NCBI GenBank assembly: GCA_029243485.1 | Contig: JAQWRY010000007.1 | Span: 158,214 to 222,213, forward strand | Length of the DNA: 64,000 nt | From: Candidatus Binatia bacterium | GTDB lineage: Bacteria > Desulfobacterota > Binatia > UBA12015 | Direction of reading: 5' to 3' | Shown here: in pieces, positions 1 through 8,650 of the stretch | Position numbering within the stretch: the stretch's first letter is position 1 | How the letters are laid out: each line of letters opens with the position of its first letter | The notes under the pieces: generated by a model | Databases searched by the model: none | What the model was told of the DNA's origin: nothing | What the model saw: only the letters and a program-made list of their open reading frames with translations | Made by a program: the position numbers and the translations under genes

Positions 1-209
1 CGGATCAGGCGCGAATCTTTCGCGCACCCGATTTGATCGGGGAGAACGTCATGTTCGCGGCCACCGGCGTCACCAACGGGCACCTTCTGAAAGGCGTGCA
101 GTTCCAGCGGGGCGGCGCGACGACGAACTCGGTCGTGATGCGATCGCAGAGCCGAACGGTCCGCTGGATCGAGGCCTTCCACCACTTCGATTTGAAACCC
201 GAGTACTAG
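1..209 (+). CDS. glpX: Fructose-1,6-bisphosphatase class II (GlpX), C-terminal end only
   Basis: Only the last 68 codons are inside the window; the first complete codon starts at base 3 and the stop is TAG at 207-209. The translated tail contains [19 protein letters not shown] followed by [20 protein letters not shown], the characteristic C-terminal block of GlpX-type fructose-1,6-bisphosphatases (gluconeogenesis, cytosolic). The rest of the enzyme and its promoter lie to the left. The downstream crotonase gene starts 11 bases after the stop, so the two are probably co-transcribed. Identification rests on this single conserved block. Confidence 0.85.
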   Translation, partial: DQARIFRAPDLIGENVMFAATGVTNGHLLKGVQFQRGGATTNSVVMRSQSRTVRWIEAFHHFDLKPEY

Positions 210-220
210 GAGTCCGCCCC

Positions 221-994
221 ATGGGAAACGCAAGCCTCGAGCGCAGCGGCGATATCGCCACGCTCCGGATCGATCGGCCGCGCGCGATGAACTCGCTCGA
301 CGCCGAAACCTTGTCGGAACTGCGCGTGCACGTGCAGACGCTCGCGCGTGAGCCGGCGCGAGTCGTTCTCGTTCGCAGCGCGGGTGACCGCGTGTTCGTC
401 GCGGGCGCCGACATTGCTGCGATGTCGAAGATGAGCCCCGAGGAAGCGAGGACGTTCTCGGAACTCGGGCATGAAACGTTCGATGCGCTCGAGGCGTTGC
501 CGAGTCTTCAAGTGGCGGTCGTCCAGGGCGCCGCGCTCGGCGGCGGCTGCGAACTCCTGCTCTCTTGTGATCTCGCGATTGCGAGCGAGAAAGCTCGGTT
601 TGGCCAACCCGAAACCAACCTGGGCCTTCTGCCGGGTTTCGGGGGCTGTTCCCGCCTGGTCCGTCGGATCGGTCTCGGCGCGGCGCGGGATCTCATCTAC
701 AGCGGCCGACTGATCGGTGCGCAGGAAGCCCTGGCCGCGGGCCTCGTGAACAAGGTGGTTGCTCCAGAGGAACTCGATGCCGGTGCCTCTGCCTGGGCTG
801 CGGAGTTGGCCAGCCGGCCGCCCTTGGCCGTGCGGCGAGCCAAGGCGGCGATGGCGGCGGCAGAAGTGAGTGATGCTCGCACCGCCGCGCGAGTCGAGAT
901 CGAGGGCTTCGCTGGCGTGTTCGCTTCCGACGATTGTCGGGAAGGTCTGAACGCGTTTCTCGAGAAGCGCACGCCGACGTTCCAGGGACGCTGA
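221..994 (+). CDS. Enoyl-CoA hydratase/isomerase family protein (crotonase fold)
   Basis: A 257-residue crotonase-family protein of usual length. The oxyanion-hole segment [12 protein letters not shown] lies near residues 58-69, and [20 protein letters not shown] is followed by [16 protein letters not shown]. Both glutamates used by true enoyl-CoA hydratases are present (about Glu111 and Glu131), so hydration of a 2-enoyl-CoA is the likely reaction. ATG at 221 follows an AGGAG at 208-212. The stop overlaps the ATG of the B12-binding mutase gene (ATGA). With that gene and the thiolase downstream it suggests acyl-CoA metabolism; chain length and pathway cannot be told from sequence alone. Confidence 0.9.
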   Translation: MGNASLERSGDIATLRIDRPRAMNSLDAETLSELRVHVQTLAREPARVVLVRSAGDRVFVAGADIAAMSKMSPEEARTFSELGHETFDALEALPSLQVAVVQGAALGGGCELLLSCDLAIASEKARFGQPETNLGLLPGFGGCSRLVRRIGLGAARDLIYSGRLIGAQEALAAGLVNKVVAPEELDAGASAWAAELASRPPLAVRRAKAAMAAAEVSDARTAARVEIEGFAGVFASDDCREGLNAFLEKRTPTFQGR

Positions 995-1410
995 TGATGA
1001 AGAGCCAAACGAAACGTCCGCTTCGAATACTGGTCGCCAAGCCCGGCCTCGATGGCCATGACAGGGGGGCGAAGATCATTGCTCGCGCCCTGCGCGACGC
1101 CGGGATGGAGGTCATCTACACCGGTCTCCACCAGACGCCGGAGATGATCGTGGAGGCAGCCCTCCAGGAGGACGTCGACGCCGTCGGGCTGTCGGTTTTG
1201 TCGGGCGCCCACCGGGTGCAGTTCCCGGCGGTCATCGAGCTACTCGCCGCGCGCGACGCCGCAGACATCGTTGTGTTCGGTGGAGGGATCATTCCGGTGG
1301 ACGACATCACCGCGCTGTCGAAAGAGGGGGTGTCCCGTATCTTCACGCCTGGTGCGACGACTGACGAAATCGTGGAGTGGATTCGCTCGAACGTCCGCAC
1401 GCGCGGCTGA
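994..1410 (+). CDS. Stand-alone cobalamin-binding domain of methylmalonyl-CoA mutase type
   Basis: A 138-residue protein that is only the C-terminal B12-binding domain of acyl-CoA mutases. [13 protein letters not shown] carries the DxHxxG motif whose histidine (His22) is the lower axial ligand of cobalamin; GLSVLSGAH and [12 protein letters not shown] are the following nucleotide-loop segments. In many organisms this domain is a separate small subunit that pairs with a catalytic TIM-barrel subunit; no such large subunit is encoded in this window. Start ATG at 994 overlaps the crotonase stop; a second ATG follows directly at 997. The gene's TGA overlaps the next ATG (TGATG), so it is translationally coupled on both sides. 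Confidence 0.92.
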   Translation: MMKSQTKRPLRILVAKPGLDGHDRGAKIIARALRDAGMEVIYTGLHQTPEMIVEAALQEDVDAVGLSVLSGAHRVQFPAVIELLAARDAADIVVFGGGIIPVDDITALSKEGVSRIFTPGATTDEIVEWIRSNVRTRG

Positions 1411-2552
1411 TGGCGGAATCCGTCGAACAGCGTGACATCGTCATCGTCGGGGGTGGCCCCGCCGGTTCGGGGACGGCGCTGGCTCTACAGAAAGCGGCGC
1501 CGGAACTTGCTGCGAGGGCGCTGATTCTCGACCGAGCCGAGTTCCCGCGCGACAAGACCTGCGCGGGTGGGCTGATTCCCATGACGCTCGGCCTGTTGGA
1601 AAGCGTCGATCTGTCGCTGTCGGTGCCGGCGGTCCGGGTTGACCACGCGCGGGTCGAGGCCGGCGGAGGCGGTGCGATCGAAGTGGCCGCGGGTGGGTGC
1701 TGCTGGGTGATCCGACGCCGGGAGTTCGATGACATGCTCCTGTCTGCGGCACGGGATCGCGGGACCGAGGTGCGCACCGGCGTGCGAGTGCGCGGCGCGG
1801 AACGCCGCGGTGACGTCATCCGCCTCGACACGAGTGACGGCCCGATCGATGCGCGTGCGGTCGTCGCGGCCGACGGCGCGGGGAGCCTTCTCCGCCGACG
1901 GCTCGTCGACCCGGACGAAGGCTGGGTGGCGCGCGCGATCATGTGCGACGTTCCCATTGCGGGGGACGTGGCGCCGGACATCTACGAGTTCGATTTTCGT
2001 GACGTGCCCGACGGCCTGGCCGGGTACGCCTGGTCGTTTCCGTGTTGGATCGACGGCCGGCCGCATTGGAACGTTGGAGCCTATTCGGTCCGCCGCCGAG
2101 GCGAGGGCGAGCGGCTGGCCGGGATCCTCGACGGTCGCAGTGGTGGGATCGCGGACCGCAAGGCGCACCCGATACGCCTGTACGAGGCTGGACGTCCGCT
2201 GGCGGCCCCCGGCGTCCTGCTGGTGGGCGATGCGGCCGGGGTGGATCCGCTCCTGGGGGAGGGGATCTCCTTCGCCCTGGAATACGGCCAAATGGCCGCC
2301 CGGGAGCTCCAGGAGGGCTTCCTCGCGGGCGATTTGCGCTTCTCCCGGTATCAGGCCCGGGTGGCGGGATCGCCCCTGGGAAAGAAGTTGCGAAGGCTCG
2401 CTCTGGCCGCGAGACTCTTCTACGGCCCGAGAAGCGATCTCTGGTTCCGGGTGGCTCGCCTCAGCCGGACTGCGCAGCGAATCGGGATGAATTGGTACAA
2501 CGGTGTAGGGCTCTGGAATCCGACGGTTTCGGCGCCCCCGGAGGCTCCCTGA
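1410..2552 (+). CDS. FAD-dependent geranylgeranyl reductase family oxidoreductase
   Basis: 380 residues. The N-terminus IVIVGGGPAGSGTALAL is a GxGxxG dinucleotide-binding motif, FPRDKTCAGGLIP matches the conserved segment of geranylgeranyl reductases, and LLVGDAAGVDPLLGEGIS is the second FAD-binding motif. Members reduce isoprenoid chains (chlorophyll side chain, archaeal lipids, menaquinone tail) or act on other polyenes, so the substrate is open. ATG at 1410 overlaps the preceding stop (TGATG), which agrees with where the FAD-binding strand begins. It sits between the mutase subunit and the thiolase in one apparent operon, with a 61-base gap to the thiolase. Confidence 0.85.
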   Translation: MAESVEQRDIVIVGGGPAGSGTALALQKAAPELAARALILDRAEFPRDKTCAGGLIPMTLGLLESVDLSLSVPAVRVDHARVEAGGGGAIEVAAGGCCWVIRRREFDDMLLSAARDRGTEVRTGVRVRGAERRGDVIRLDTSDGPIDARAVVAADGAGSLLRRRLVDPDEGWVARAIMCDVPIAGDVAPDIYEFDFRDVPDGLAGYAWSFPCWIDGRPHWNVGAYSVRRRGEGERLAGILDGRSGGIADRKAHPIRLYEAGRPLAAPGVLLVGDAAGVDPLLGEGISFALEYGQMAARELQEGFLAGDLRFSRYQARVAGSPLGKKLRRLALAARLFYGPRSDLWFRVARLSRTAQRIGMNWYNGVGLWNPTVSAPPEAP

Positions 2553-2613
2553 AGGGGCGGCCACGGGGACGGTGGCATCGCTCTGGGGCCCGCGCCCGAT
2601 CTTGGAGGACAAC

Positions 2614-3795
2614 ATGGCAGACGCAGTGATCGTATCGGCAACACGAACCCCCATCGGAGCCATGGGCGGCTCGCTTTCGACCCTTCCCGCAACGAAGCTG
2701 GGCTCGATCGCCACGAGCGAGGCCCTGCGCCGCGCCGGCGTCGAGGGCAAAGAGCTCGGAGAGGTCGTGCTGGGTCACGTTCTTGCCGCGGGCCTCGGCC
2801 TCAATGCAGCGCGCGTCGCCTACCTCGATGCCGGGATCCCCAAAGAGGTTCCGGGCTACGGTGTGAACATGGCTTGCGGATCGGGCCTGAAGGCCGTTGC
2901 GAACGTCGCCTCGGGCATCCGCAACGGGGACTATGACATCGGCCTCGCCGGCGGCATGGAGAACATGTCGAGTTCGCCGTACCTGCTCGAGAAGGCCCGC
3001 TACGGGTACCGTCTCGGTCACTCGCAGGTCTTCGATTCGATGATCAAGGACGGGCTCACGTGCCCGATGACCGACGTTCACATGGGGGTCACCGCGGAGA
3101 ACATCGCCGCTAAGTACGAAATCTCCCGCGAAGAGCAGGACGAGTTCTCGGCGGGCAGCCAGAACAAAGCTGGCGCTGCGATGGAAGGCGGCAAATTCAA
3201 GGCCGAGATCGTCCCGGTCCAGGTCCCCGGCAAGAAGCGTGGCGAGACCGTTGAGTTCGCCGTCGACGAGTTCCCGCGTCCGGGCACCAGCGCCGAGAAG
3301 CTCGGCGGCCTCCGCGCGGCCTTCAAGAAGGATGGCACCGTGACGGCGGGCAACGCATCGGGAATCAACGACGGTGGCGCCGCTCTCGTGGTCATGAGCG
3401 AGGACGCCGCAAAGTCGCGTGGCCTGAAGCCTCTCGCGAAGATCCGCACCTGGGCGTCCGCCGGCGTCGATCCGTCGATCATGGGCATGGGCCCGTGGCC
3501 GGCGTGTGAGAAGGCCCTTGCTCAGGCGGGTCTCACCAAGGACCAGATCGACCTGTGGGAACTCAATGAGGCGTTCGCGGCGCAGTCGCTCGGCGTGCTT
3601 CGCGAGCTCCAGATCGACCGTGACCGTGTGAACGTCAACGGTGGCGCGATCGCTCTGGGCCACCCGATCGGCGCCAGCGGCGCGCGAGTGCTGGTCACCC
3701 TGCTGCACGCCATGCAGGACCGCGACAAGAACCTCGGTGTCGCCTCGCTCTGCATCGGCGGCGGTCAGGGCATCGCGATGATCGTCGAGCGGTAG
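2614..3795 (+). CDS. Acetyl-CoA acetyltransferase (thiolase)
   Basis: 393 residues, the usual thiolase length. Catalytic residues are visible: Cys88 in [10 protein letters not shown], His350 in [16 protein letters not shown] and Cys380 in CIGGGQG; NEAFAAQ is also present. The short size and the MGMGP segment fit biosynthetic or acetoacetyl-CoA-type thiolases rather than trifunctional-protein subunits, but direction cannot be assigned. The ATG at 2614 is preceded by TTGGAGGA, a strong ribosome-binding site. It lies downstream of the crotonase, B12 domain and flavoprotein and 10 bases before the HAD gene. Confidence 0.93.
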   Translation: MADAVIVSATRTPIGAMGGSLSTLPATKLGSIATSEALRRAGVEGKELGEVVLGHVLAAGLGLNAARVAYLDAGIPKEVPGYGVNMACGSGLKAVANVASGIRNGDYDIGLAGGMENMSSSPYLLEKARYGYRLGHSQVFDSMIKDGLTCPMTDVHMGVTAENIAAKYEISREEQDEFSAGSQNKAGAAMEGGKFKAEIVPVQVPGKKRGETVEFAVDEFPRPGTSAEKLGGLRAAFKKDGTVTAGNASGINDGGAALVVMSEDAAKSRGLKPLAKIRTWASAGVDPSIMGMGPWPACEKALAQAGLTKDQIDLWELNEAFAAQSLGVLRELQIDRDRVNVNGGAIALGHPIGASGARVLVTLLHAMQDRDKNLGVASLCIGGGQGIAMIVER

Positions 3796-3805
3796 AGAGC
3801 ATTCG

Positions 3806-4483
3806 GTGGTGGGCCGCACGGCAGCGTTCTTCGACATCGACGGAACGTTGCTGGCGGTCCACTCCGCTCCGCACTACGCCCGGTACATGCGCAAGCACGG
3901 ACGGGCCCGTCGTCGCGATCTGCTTCGTACGGCGTACTATCTGCTCCAGTACCGGTTGAATCTGCTGGACATGGAGGGTGCGCTCGAACGAGCGAGTGAA
4001 CTGATCGTCGGTCAGGAAGAGGCCGAGGTCGCCGCGTTCTCGCTCCGTTGGTACGAAGACGTCATGCGTGAGCATCTCGTGCCGGTCGTGTGCGATCTGC
4101 TCGCGCAACACCAACGGCGTGGCGATACGGTTGCGCTGTTGAGCACCACGACGAGCTATCTCGCCGACCCCATCGCCCGCGACCTGGGTGTCGACCACTC
4201 TCTGGTGACGCGCCTGGAAGTCGAGGACGGCCGGTTTACCGGTCGAGCCGATGGTCCGATCTGTTATGGCCGCGGAAAGGTCTTCTGGGCGAAGAAGTTC
4301 GCAGAAGAGGAAGACGTCGACCTTGCGCAGAGCTACTTCTACACCGACTCCGTGACGGATGTGCCGGTGCTCGAGTTGGTCGGCCACCCGCGGATCGTGC
4401 AGCCGGACCGCCTGCTGAGACGCGAAGCGCGGCGTCGCGGCTGGTCGGTGGTGCCGACCGACGGTGCGCCGCAGACATTGTGA
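3806..4483 (+). CDS. HAD-superfamily hydrolase, subfamily IB (SerB-like)
   Basis: 225 residues starting at GTG 3806. HAD motif I is FFDIDGTLL (Asp10 and Asp12), motif II LLSTTTSYL and motif III/IV SYFYTDSVTDVPVLELVG; the predicted helical cap between I and II places it in the IB group with phosphoserine phosphatase and lysophosphatidate or acyltransferase-associated phosphatases. It probably hydrolyses a small phosphorylated metabolite or phospholipid; the substrate is unknown. It follows the thiolase by 10 bases and ends 126 bases before dnaB. Confidence 0.85.
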   Translation: MVGRTAAFFDIDGTLLAVHSAPHYARYMRKHGRARRRDLLRTAYYLLQYRLNLLDMEGALERASELIVGQEEAEVAAFSLRWYEDVMREHLVPVVCDLLAQHQRRGDTVALLSTTTSYLADPIARDLGVDHSLVTRLEVEDGRFTGRADGPICYGRGKVFWAKKFAEEEDVDLAQSYFYTDSVTDVPVLELVGHPRIVQPDRLLRREARRRGWSVVPTDGAPQTL

Positions 4484-4609
4484 GGAGAAAGCGACCGGCG
4501 CACTTGCACCCGCGTGTCGGTTGGGTCTAATTGCGTTCGCGACCGTCGTTTCGTCGGTTGCGCTTCATCTACAGGAATCCGATCGCTGGGCGGTCGCGGG
4601 AGGCAGAGT

Positions 4610-6007
4610 GTGACGACGAACGGGCTGGCGGCGGCCCCGGCGACGGGCGGGCGGGTTCCCCCGCAGAGTATCGAGGCCGAAGAGGCCGTGCTCGGCGGGA
4701 TCCTTGTCGACAACCGCGCTTTGGACCAGGCGATCGAATCCCTCAACGCCGAGGATTTCTATCGCGAGGCGCACCGCCGGATCTTCCTGGCGTTGATCGA
4801 CCTCGATGAGCGCGGAGAGCCCGCCGACGTCATCACGATCACCGAGGCGCTCAAACGTCGCGGTGATCTCGAGGCTGTCGGGGGCGCATCGAGCGTCGCG
4901 GAATTGGTGGACCGCACGGCCACCGCGTCGAACGTCGGCTTCTACGCGAAGATCGTCCGCGATAAATCCATCTTGCGTCGCCTCGTCGAAGCCGGCAGCG
5001 ACATCGCGCAGCGCGCGAGCTTGGGTGCGGCGGACGTGGGCGAGTTGCTGGATCAGGCTGAGCAGGGCGTCCTGGACATAGCGAATCGCCGAATGCGGCC
5101 GTTTGCGCGCCTCGAAGAGATCATTGTCACCACGGTCGGGCAGATCGAGGAGATGTACAAGAACCCCGAGGCACTCACGGGGATTCCGACCGGTCTCATC
5201 GAGCTCGACAAACTGACGGCCGGGTTTCAGCCGGCCGACCTGATCATTCTCGCGGGACGTCCGTCCATGGGGAAGAGTGCCCTCGCGACGAACATCGCGC
5301 AGTATGCCGCAGCGAACACCGGCAAGGCCGTCGGGCTGTTCTCGCTCGAGATGTCGAAGGAATCGCTCGTCATGCGCATGCTCTGCGGCACGGCGCGGAT
5401 CGACAGCAACAAGATCCGGACGGGGACGCTCACCGACGAGGACTTTCCGCGCCTCGCGATGGCCGCCGGCCAGCTGGCGGACCTTCCATTCTTCATCGAC
5501 GATACACCGGGTCTGTCGGCCCTGGAGCTCCGGGCGAAGGCGCGTCGTCTCAAGCGCGAGAACGGCGGCATCGGTCTGATCGTCGTGGATTACCTGCAGC
5601 TGATGCAGGCGCACCGGCAGGTCGACAACCGCGAGCAGGAGATCTCGATGATCTCTCGCTCGCTCAAGGCGCTGGCGAAGGAGCTCGAGGTGCCCGTCCT
5701 CGCGCTCTCGCAGCTCAACCGGGCGGTGGAGAGTCGCGCGGACAAGCGGCCCATGATGTCCGATCTCCGTGAGTCCGGTGCGATCGAGCAGGACGCCGAC
5801 GTGATCGCCTTCGTCTATCGGGATGACTTCTACAACAAGGCCTCGCCCGATCAGGGCGTCGCCGAAGTGATCATCGCGAAGCAGAGGAACGGTGCGACCG
5901 GCACGGCGCGTCTCGCGTTCCGCAAAGAGTTCACGAGCTTTGAGAATCTGAGCTCGCGAGACGACGACCCCGGCGGGGACGCGGACTACGACGACTACGA
6001 TCTGTAG
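4610..6007 (+). CDS. dnaB: Replicative DNA helicase DnaB
   Basis: 465 residues, normal for DnaB, the hexameric helicase that unwinds DNA at the replication fork and recruits primase. The N-terminal domain begins PPQSIEAEEAVLGGIL; the RecA-like core has Walker A GRPSMGKSA (about 216-224), Walker B LIVVDYLQLM, and SQLNRAVESRADKRPMMSDL with ESGAIEQDADVIAFVYR. GTG at 4610 is chosen because GGGAGGCAGAG precedes it and the family domain begins shortly after; an upstream extension would be untypical. No intein is present. The gene runs into the convergent thiE, overlapping it by 13 bases. Confidence 0.97.
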   Translation: MTTNGLAAAPATGGRVPPQSIEAEEAVLGGILVDNRALDQAIESLNAEDFYREAHRRIFLALIDLDERGEPADVITITEALKRRGDLEAVGGASSVAELVDRTATASNVGFYAKIVRDKSILRRLVEAGSDIAQRASLGAADVGELLDQAEQGVLDIANRRMRPFARLEEIIVTTVGQIEEMYKNPEALTGIPTGLIELDKLTAGFQPADLIILAGRPSMGKSALATNIAQYAAANTGKAVGLFSLEMSKESLVMRMLCGTARIDSNKIRTGTLTDEDFPRLAMAAGQLADLPFFIDDTPGLSALELRAKARRLKRENGGIGLIVVDYLQLMQAHRQVDNREQEISMISRSLKALAKELEVPVLALSQLNRAVESRADKRPMMSDLRESGAIEQDADVIAFVYRDDFYNKASPDQGVAEVIIAKQRNGATGTARLAFRKEFTSFENLSSRDDDPGGDADYDDYDL

Positions 6008-6633
6008 CCGTTCAGCTGCAGCAGGGACGTCGCGAGCCCGACCGGGTCGGGTGCGCTCGCGAGGGCGCCGATCATGGCGACGGCGTTCGCGCCCGCGGAC
6101 AGGACGCCGGACGCCGTGGCCTCGGTGATACCGCCTATCGCGACGATGGGCAGGCCGACCGCAGCCCGCACGGCGCCGAGTGCGCCGTTTGCTCGGGGGG
6201 GGAGCGCGTTCGCCTTGCTCGACGTCGGGAACATCGGTCCGAATCCGATGTAGTCGGCGCCGCCGGCCTCCGCCGCACGGGCCTGACCCACGTCGTGCGT
6301 GGAGATACCGATCACGAACTCGGGGTGGTTTGCGACAAACCGAGCGGCGGTGAGCGGGAGGTCGTCCTGGCCGAGGTGCACGCCGGCGGCACCGCTTGCG
6401 AGCGCGACATCGAGGCGGTCATTCACGATCACGCGCGTGCCGTGGGGCCTCGCCAGTCCGATGAGCCGCTCCGCGATCGCGACGTGCTCACGACTCGGCG
6501 TGGATTTCACGCGGAGCTGCAGCCAGGGTACGCCTGCAGCAGCGAGCTTCTCGCCGAGAGCCAGCGGTTCGGCGGCTTCTCCGCTCATGACGTCGACGAT
6601 CGCGTACAGAGGAGCCGGTAGGAAGCGCGCCAC
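5995..6633 (-). CDS. thiE: Thiamine-phosphate synthase ThiE
   Basis: 212 residues, the usual length. ThiE joins hydroxymethylpyrimidine diphosphate and thiazole phosphate to give thiamine phosphate. Recognisable motifs: VNDRLDVALASGAAGVHLGQ then DDLP, IGISTHD, ADYIGFGPMFPTSSK and PIVAIGGI. No ATG lies at the correct place; GTG at 6633 gives FLPAPLYAIVDV as the first barrel strand, whereas the next ATG would cut that strand. An upstream TTG is an alternative. The usual QLREK is QLRVK here. It overlaps the 3' end of dnaB convergently. Confidence 0.93.
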   Translation of the reverse strand: MARFLPAPLYAIVDVMSGEAAEPLALGEKLAAAGVPWLQLRVKSTPSREHVAIAERLIGLARPHGTRVIVNDRLDVALASGAAGVHLGQDDLPLTAARFVANHPEFVIGISTHDVGQARAAEAGGADYIGFGPMFPTSSKANALPPRANGALGAVRAAVGLPIVAIGGITEATASGVLSAGANAVAMIGALASAPDPVGLATSLLQLNGYRS

Positions 6634-6669
6634 GAACGCAAAGGTGCCTTTCGAGTCCCCAAACGGCAA

Positions 6670-6700
6670 GCGGGGGCCACGCGAAGTGGGCCGCCCCCGC
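6670..6700 (-). terminator. GC-rich hairpin downstream of the beta-helix gene
   Basis: On the minus strand the 14-70 bases after the stop at 6714 contain a strong GC hairpin: left arm 6670-6680 and right arm 6686-6700 (GCGGGGGC with GCCCCCGC plus CAC with GTG, interrupted by a small bulge), loop GCGAA. There is no long T tract, so intrinsic termination is plausible but not certain. Confidence 0.4.
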
Positions 6701-6713
6701 CCCGGGGAACCGA

Positions 6714-7757
6714 CTATCGGCGGACGCCGAGCGCTCTCTTCATGCTGGGCGCGATGCGATCGCCGGCACGTTCCGGCAAGAGCGTGTCGATCAGCCCGGA
6801 CTTCTTGGCCCAGGGGTGTTTCTGCGTGGGAGCCTCGGTAGGCGTCGGCGGGGTGAACGGCTGGGTCGGGACGGAGGTCGGCGGGATGAACGGCTGGGTC
6901 GGGGTGGGGGTTGGGAAGTTCGGTGTCGGCGTGACCTGAGGTGTTGGCGTGGGCTGAGGCGTCGCCGTCGGCAGGCAAGACTTGCGGGCACCAATCCACA
7001 TTTGGAAGTCGAGGATCTCGCCGCTAGTCGCGGCCAAGATGTTGCTCTCTTGGGTGTGGACGTTCTCCCGAATGTGGATCTGAACCGGGCCGTTGGCGGT
7101 GACGCTCGCGAACTTTTGGATGTCTCATTTGGTGAAGTTGTACGTGCCGGTCTCGAGGAACACGGTCGAGTTCTGTCGGGCGAGGCGCTCTCCGTAACAA
7201 CCGGGGGGGAGGGTCAACGAGCCGCCGGGAGAGACGACGAAGTTGGCTCCGCTGAGCGTACAGTTGTTGCAGACGTGTGCCGTGGGGAAGGTCGGAAGGC
7301 TGAGGCCGAGCGGGAAGCTCGTGGGTTCGGTGGTGCCGCGCACTTTGCCGGTGGGGTTCCCTGTGACTATGTTCGTGTACGCGTTGGCCTCAGACGCGAC
7401 GGCTGCGAGGTTGAGCGTGTCCGCGGCGACGAACGGAGGCGGAGCGTCATCGAGCTGGTAGGTGTTCCGCCCGAGCTCCAGAGTGCCCCCGGCCGCCCAC
7501 GTCGCGAAGTTCCCCGAGAGGTTCAGGTTCGCACCGATGTCCAGCCGGTTCTCCGCGATGATGGTGAAGTCCAGCCAATTGGTCGTCGGCAGCGTTGCGG
7601 CGGCGCGACGAGCGCGCATCGGCAGGCGGCGGCTCCAGGCCAGGCTCGGCGACAGGGCGGCGGCTACGAACAGGACCACGAGTGCGAGATGCGCTGGTGC
7701 CCTCGGGTTTCGATTCTTCTCTCGCTTTTGACGATGATCCGTGGCGGACTCGCCCAT
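6714..7757 (-). pseudogene. Secreted beta-helix/polymer-type protein interrupted by an in-frame TGA
   Basis: One reading frame runs from ATG 7757 to TAG 6714 with a single in-frame TGA at 7125-7127. Upstream part: 210 residues with a signal peptide or anchor (HLALVVLFVAAALSPSLAWS) then a repetitive strand-rich region (NLNLSGNFATWAAGGTLELG) and a Cys-rich segment (HVCNNC). After the TGA the same frame continues in good coding composition (DIQKFASVTANGPVQIHI), then a Thr-Pro-rich linker and a basic tail. The absence of frame change argues that both halves were one gene. It could be a nonsense mutation, a sequencing error or readthrough; nothing suggests a selenoprotein family. Function unknown, probably cell-surface. 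Confidence 0.7.
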
Positions 7758-7939
7758 GGCAGCGCAGTGGCTGTCGGGTGCTGGTCGACAGAGCATGGAA
7801 AAGGCCACGAAGGCCTAAACAGACGTCGGAAAAGCGAGCCTCTTTCGGCCTCTGAACGTGCATTCCGGCTTGGAACGTTGCACGGTGCGGTCCTACTGCA
7901 GTGACTTGGGACCCCGCAAGTCGGGTCATATCGGCGATG

Positions 7940-8650
7940 TTATGCGTGCCTCTGGGGCCGGGGTGGAACGGGATCGAAGCCGAGGAGGGCCGGCACGAAG
8001 TAGCGGATGGCATAGAATCCGAACTTCAATGCCTCGAGCGTGACCCGCACGATCGAGCGCTCTCGCGTCCACCACAGGGGCCCGTAGATCGTCCCGCACC
8101 GGTAGACGCGAATGCCATCCCCCAGGTCGCCCAGCGAAAGCCAGAGCGTCAACTGGGCGCGGCGCGAGTGGGTCGGTGAGGTGACGGCGATTACCTCGCG
8201 CACGTCTGCGGAGCGCATCCAGGCGCCGAGGGCCAAGGCATCCTCCCAAGTGCTCGAGCCCGCGTGAAGGAGAACTTCGGCCTCGTCTGGCACTCCATGG
8301 TCGTGAGCGATGCGGGCGTTGAGCGTCGCATCGTCGATAGGGTGCCCGATGGCCGCGAGTTCCGTGTCGACGCGACCGCCGGAGAAGACCACCTTCGGGG
8401 CGACGCCTTGCCGGTAGAGTGCGGCCCCGCATTCCGCGCGTTCGGGGACCTGGCCCGGGAAGACGTAGATTGCCTGGGCGGAGGATGGAATCTCGCCGGA
8501 GATCGCAAGGAACTGCGGTACAAGGCACACAAGGCCCACGGCCAGCACACAAGCGATGAGCCATAGGATCCGCTGCGGGCCCCGCTTGCGAACCTCGGAG
8601 TCTCCGCCGATGATCGAAGGATGCTCTCTTTCGGGTGGTCCTGGATTCAT
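7940..8650 (-). CDS. DUF218/YdcF family protein with N-terminal membrane anchor
   Basis: 236 residues. One transmembrane segment (ILWLIACVLAVGLVCLVPQF, about 28-47) precedes a DUF218 domain: AIYVFPGQVPERAECGAALY, VVFSGGRVDT, SSTWEDALALG and VIAVTSPTHSRRAQLTL. The family includes E. coli SanA, ElyC and YdcF, envelope proteins linked to peptidoglycan or polysaccharide homeostasis; the biochemical activity is not defined. Start ATG 8650 lies inside the start region of the divergent 8621 gene, so the two open reading frames overlap head to head by 30 bases. Its nearness to the polysaccharide cluster fits an envelope role. Confidence 0.85.
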   Translation of the reverse strand: MNPGPPEREHPSIIGGDSEVRKRGPQRILWLIACVLAVGLVCLVPQFLAISGEIPSSAQAIYVFPGQVPERAECGAALYRQGVAPKVVFSGGRVDTELAAIGHPIDDATLNARIAHDHGVPDEAEVLLHAGSSTWEDALALGAWMRSADVREVIAVTSPTHSRRAQLTLWLSLGDLGDGIRVYRCGTIYGPLWWTRERSIVRVTLEALKFGFYAIRYFVPALLGFDPVPPRPQRHA

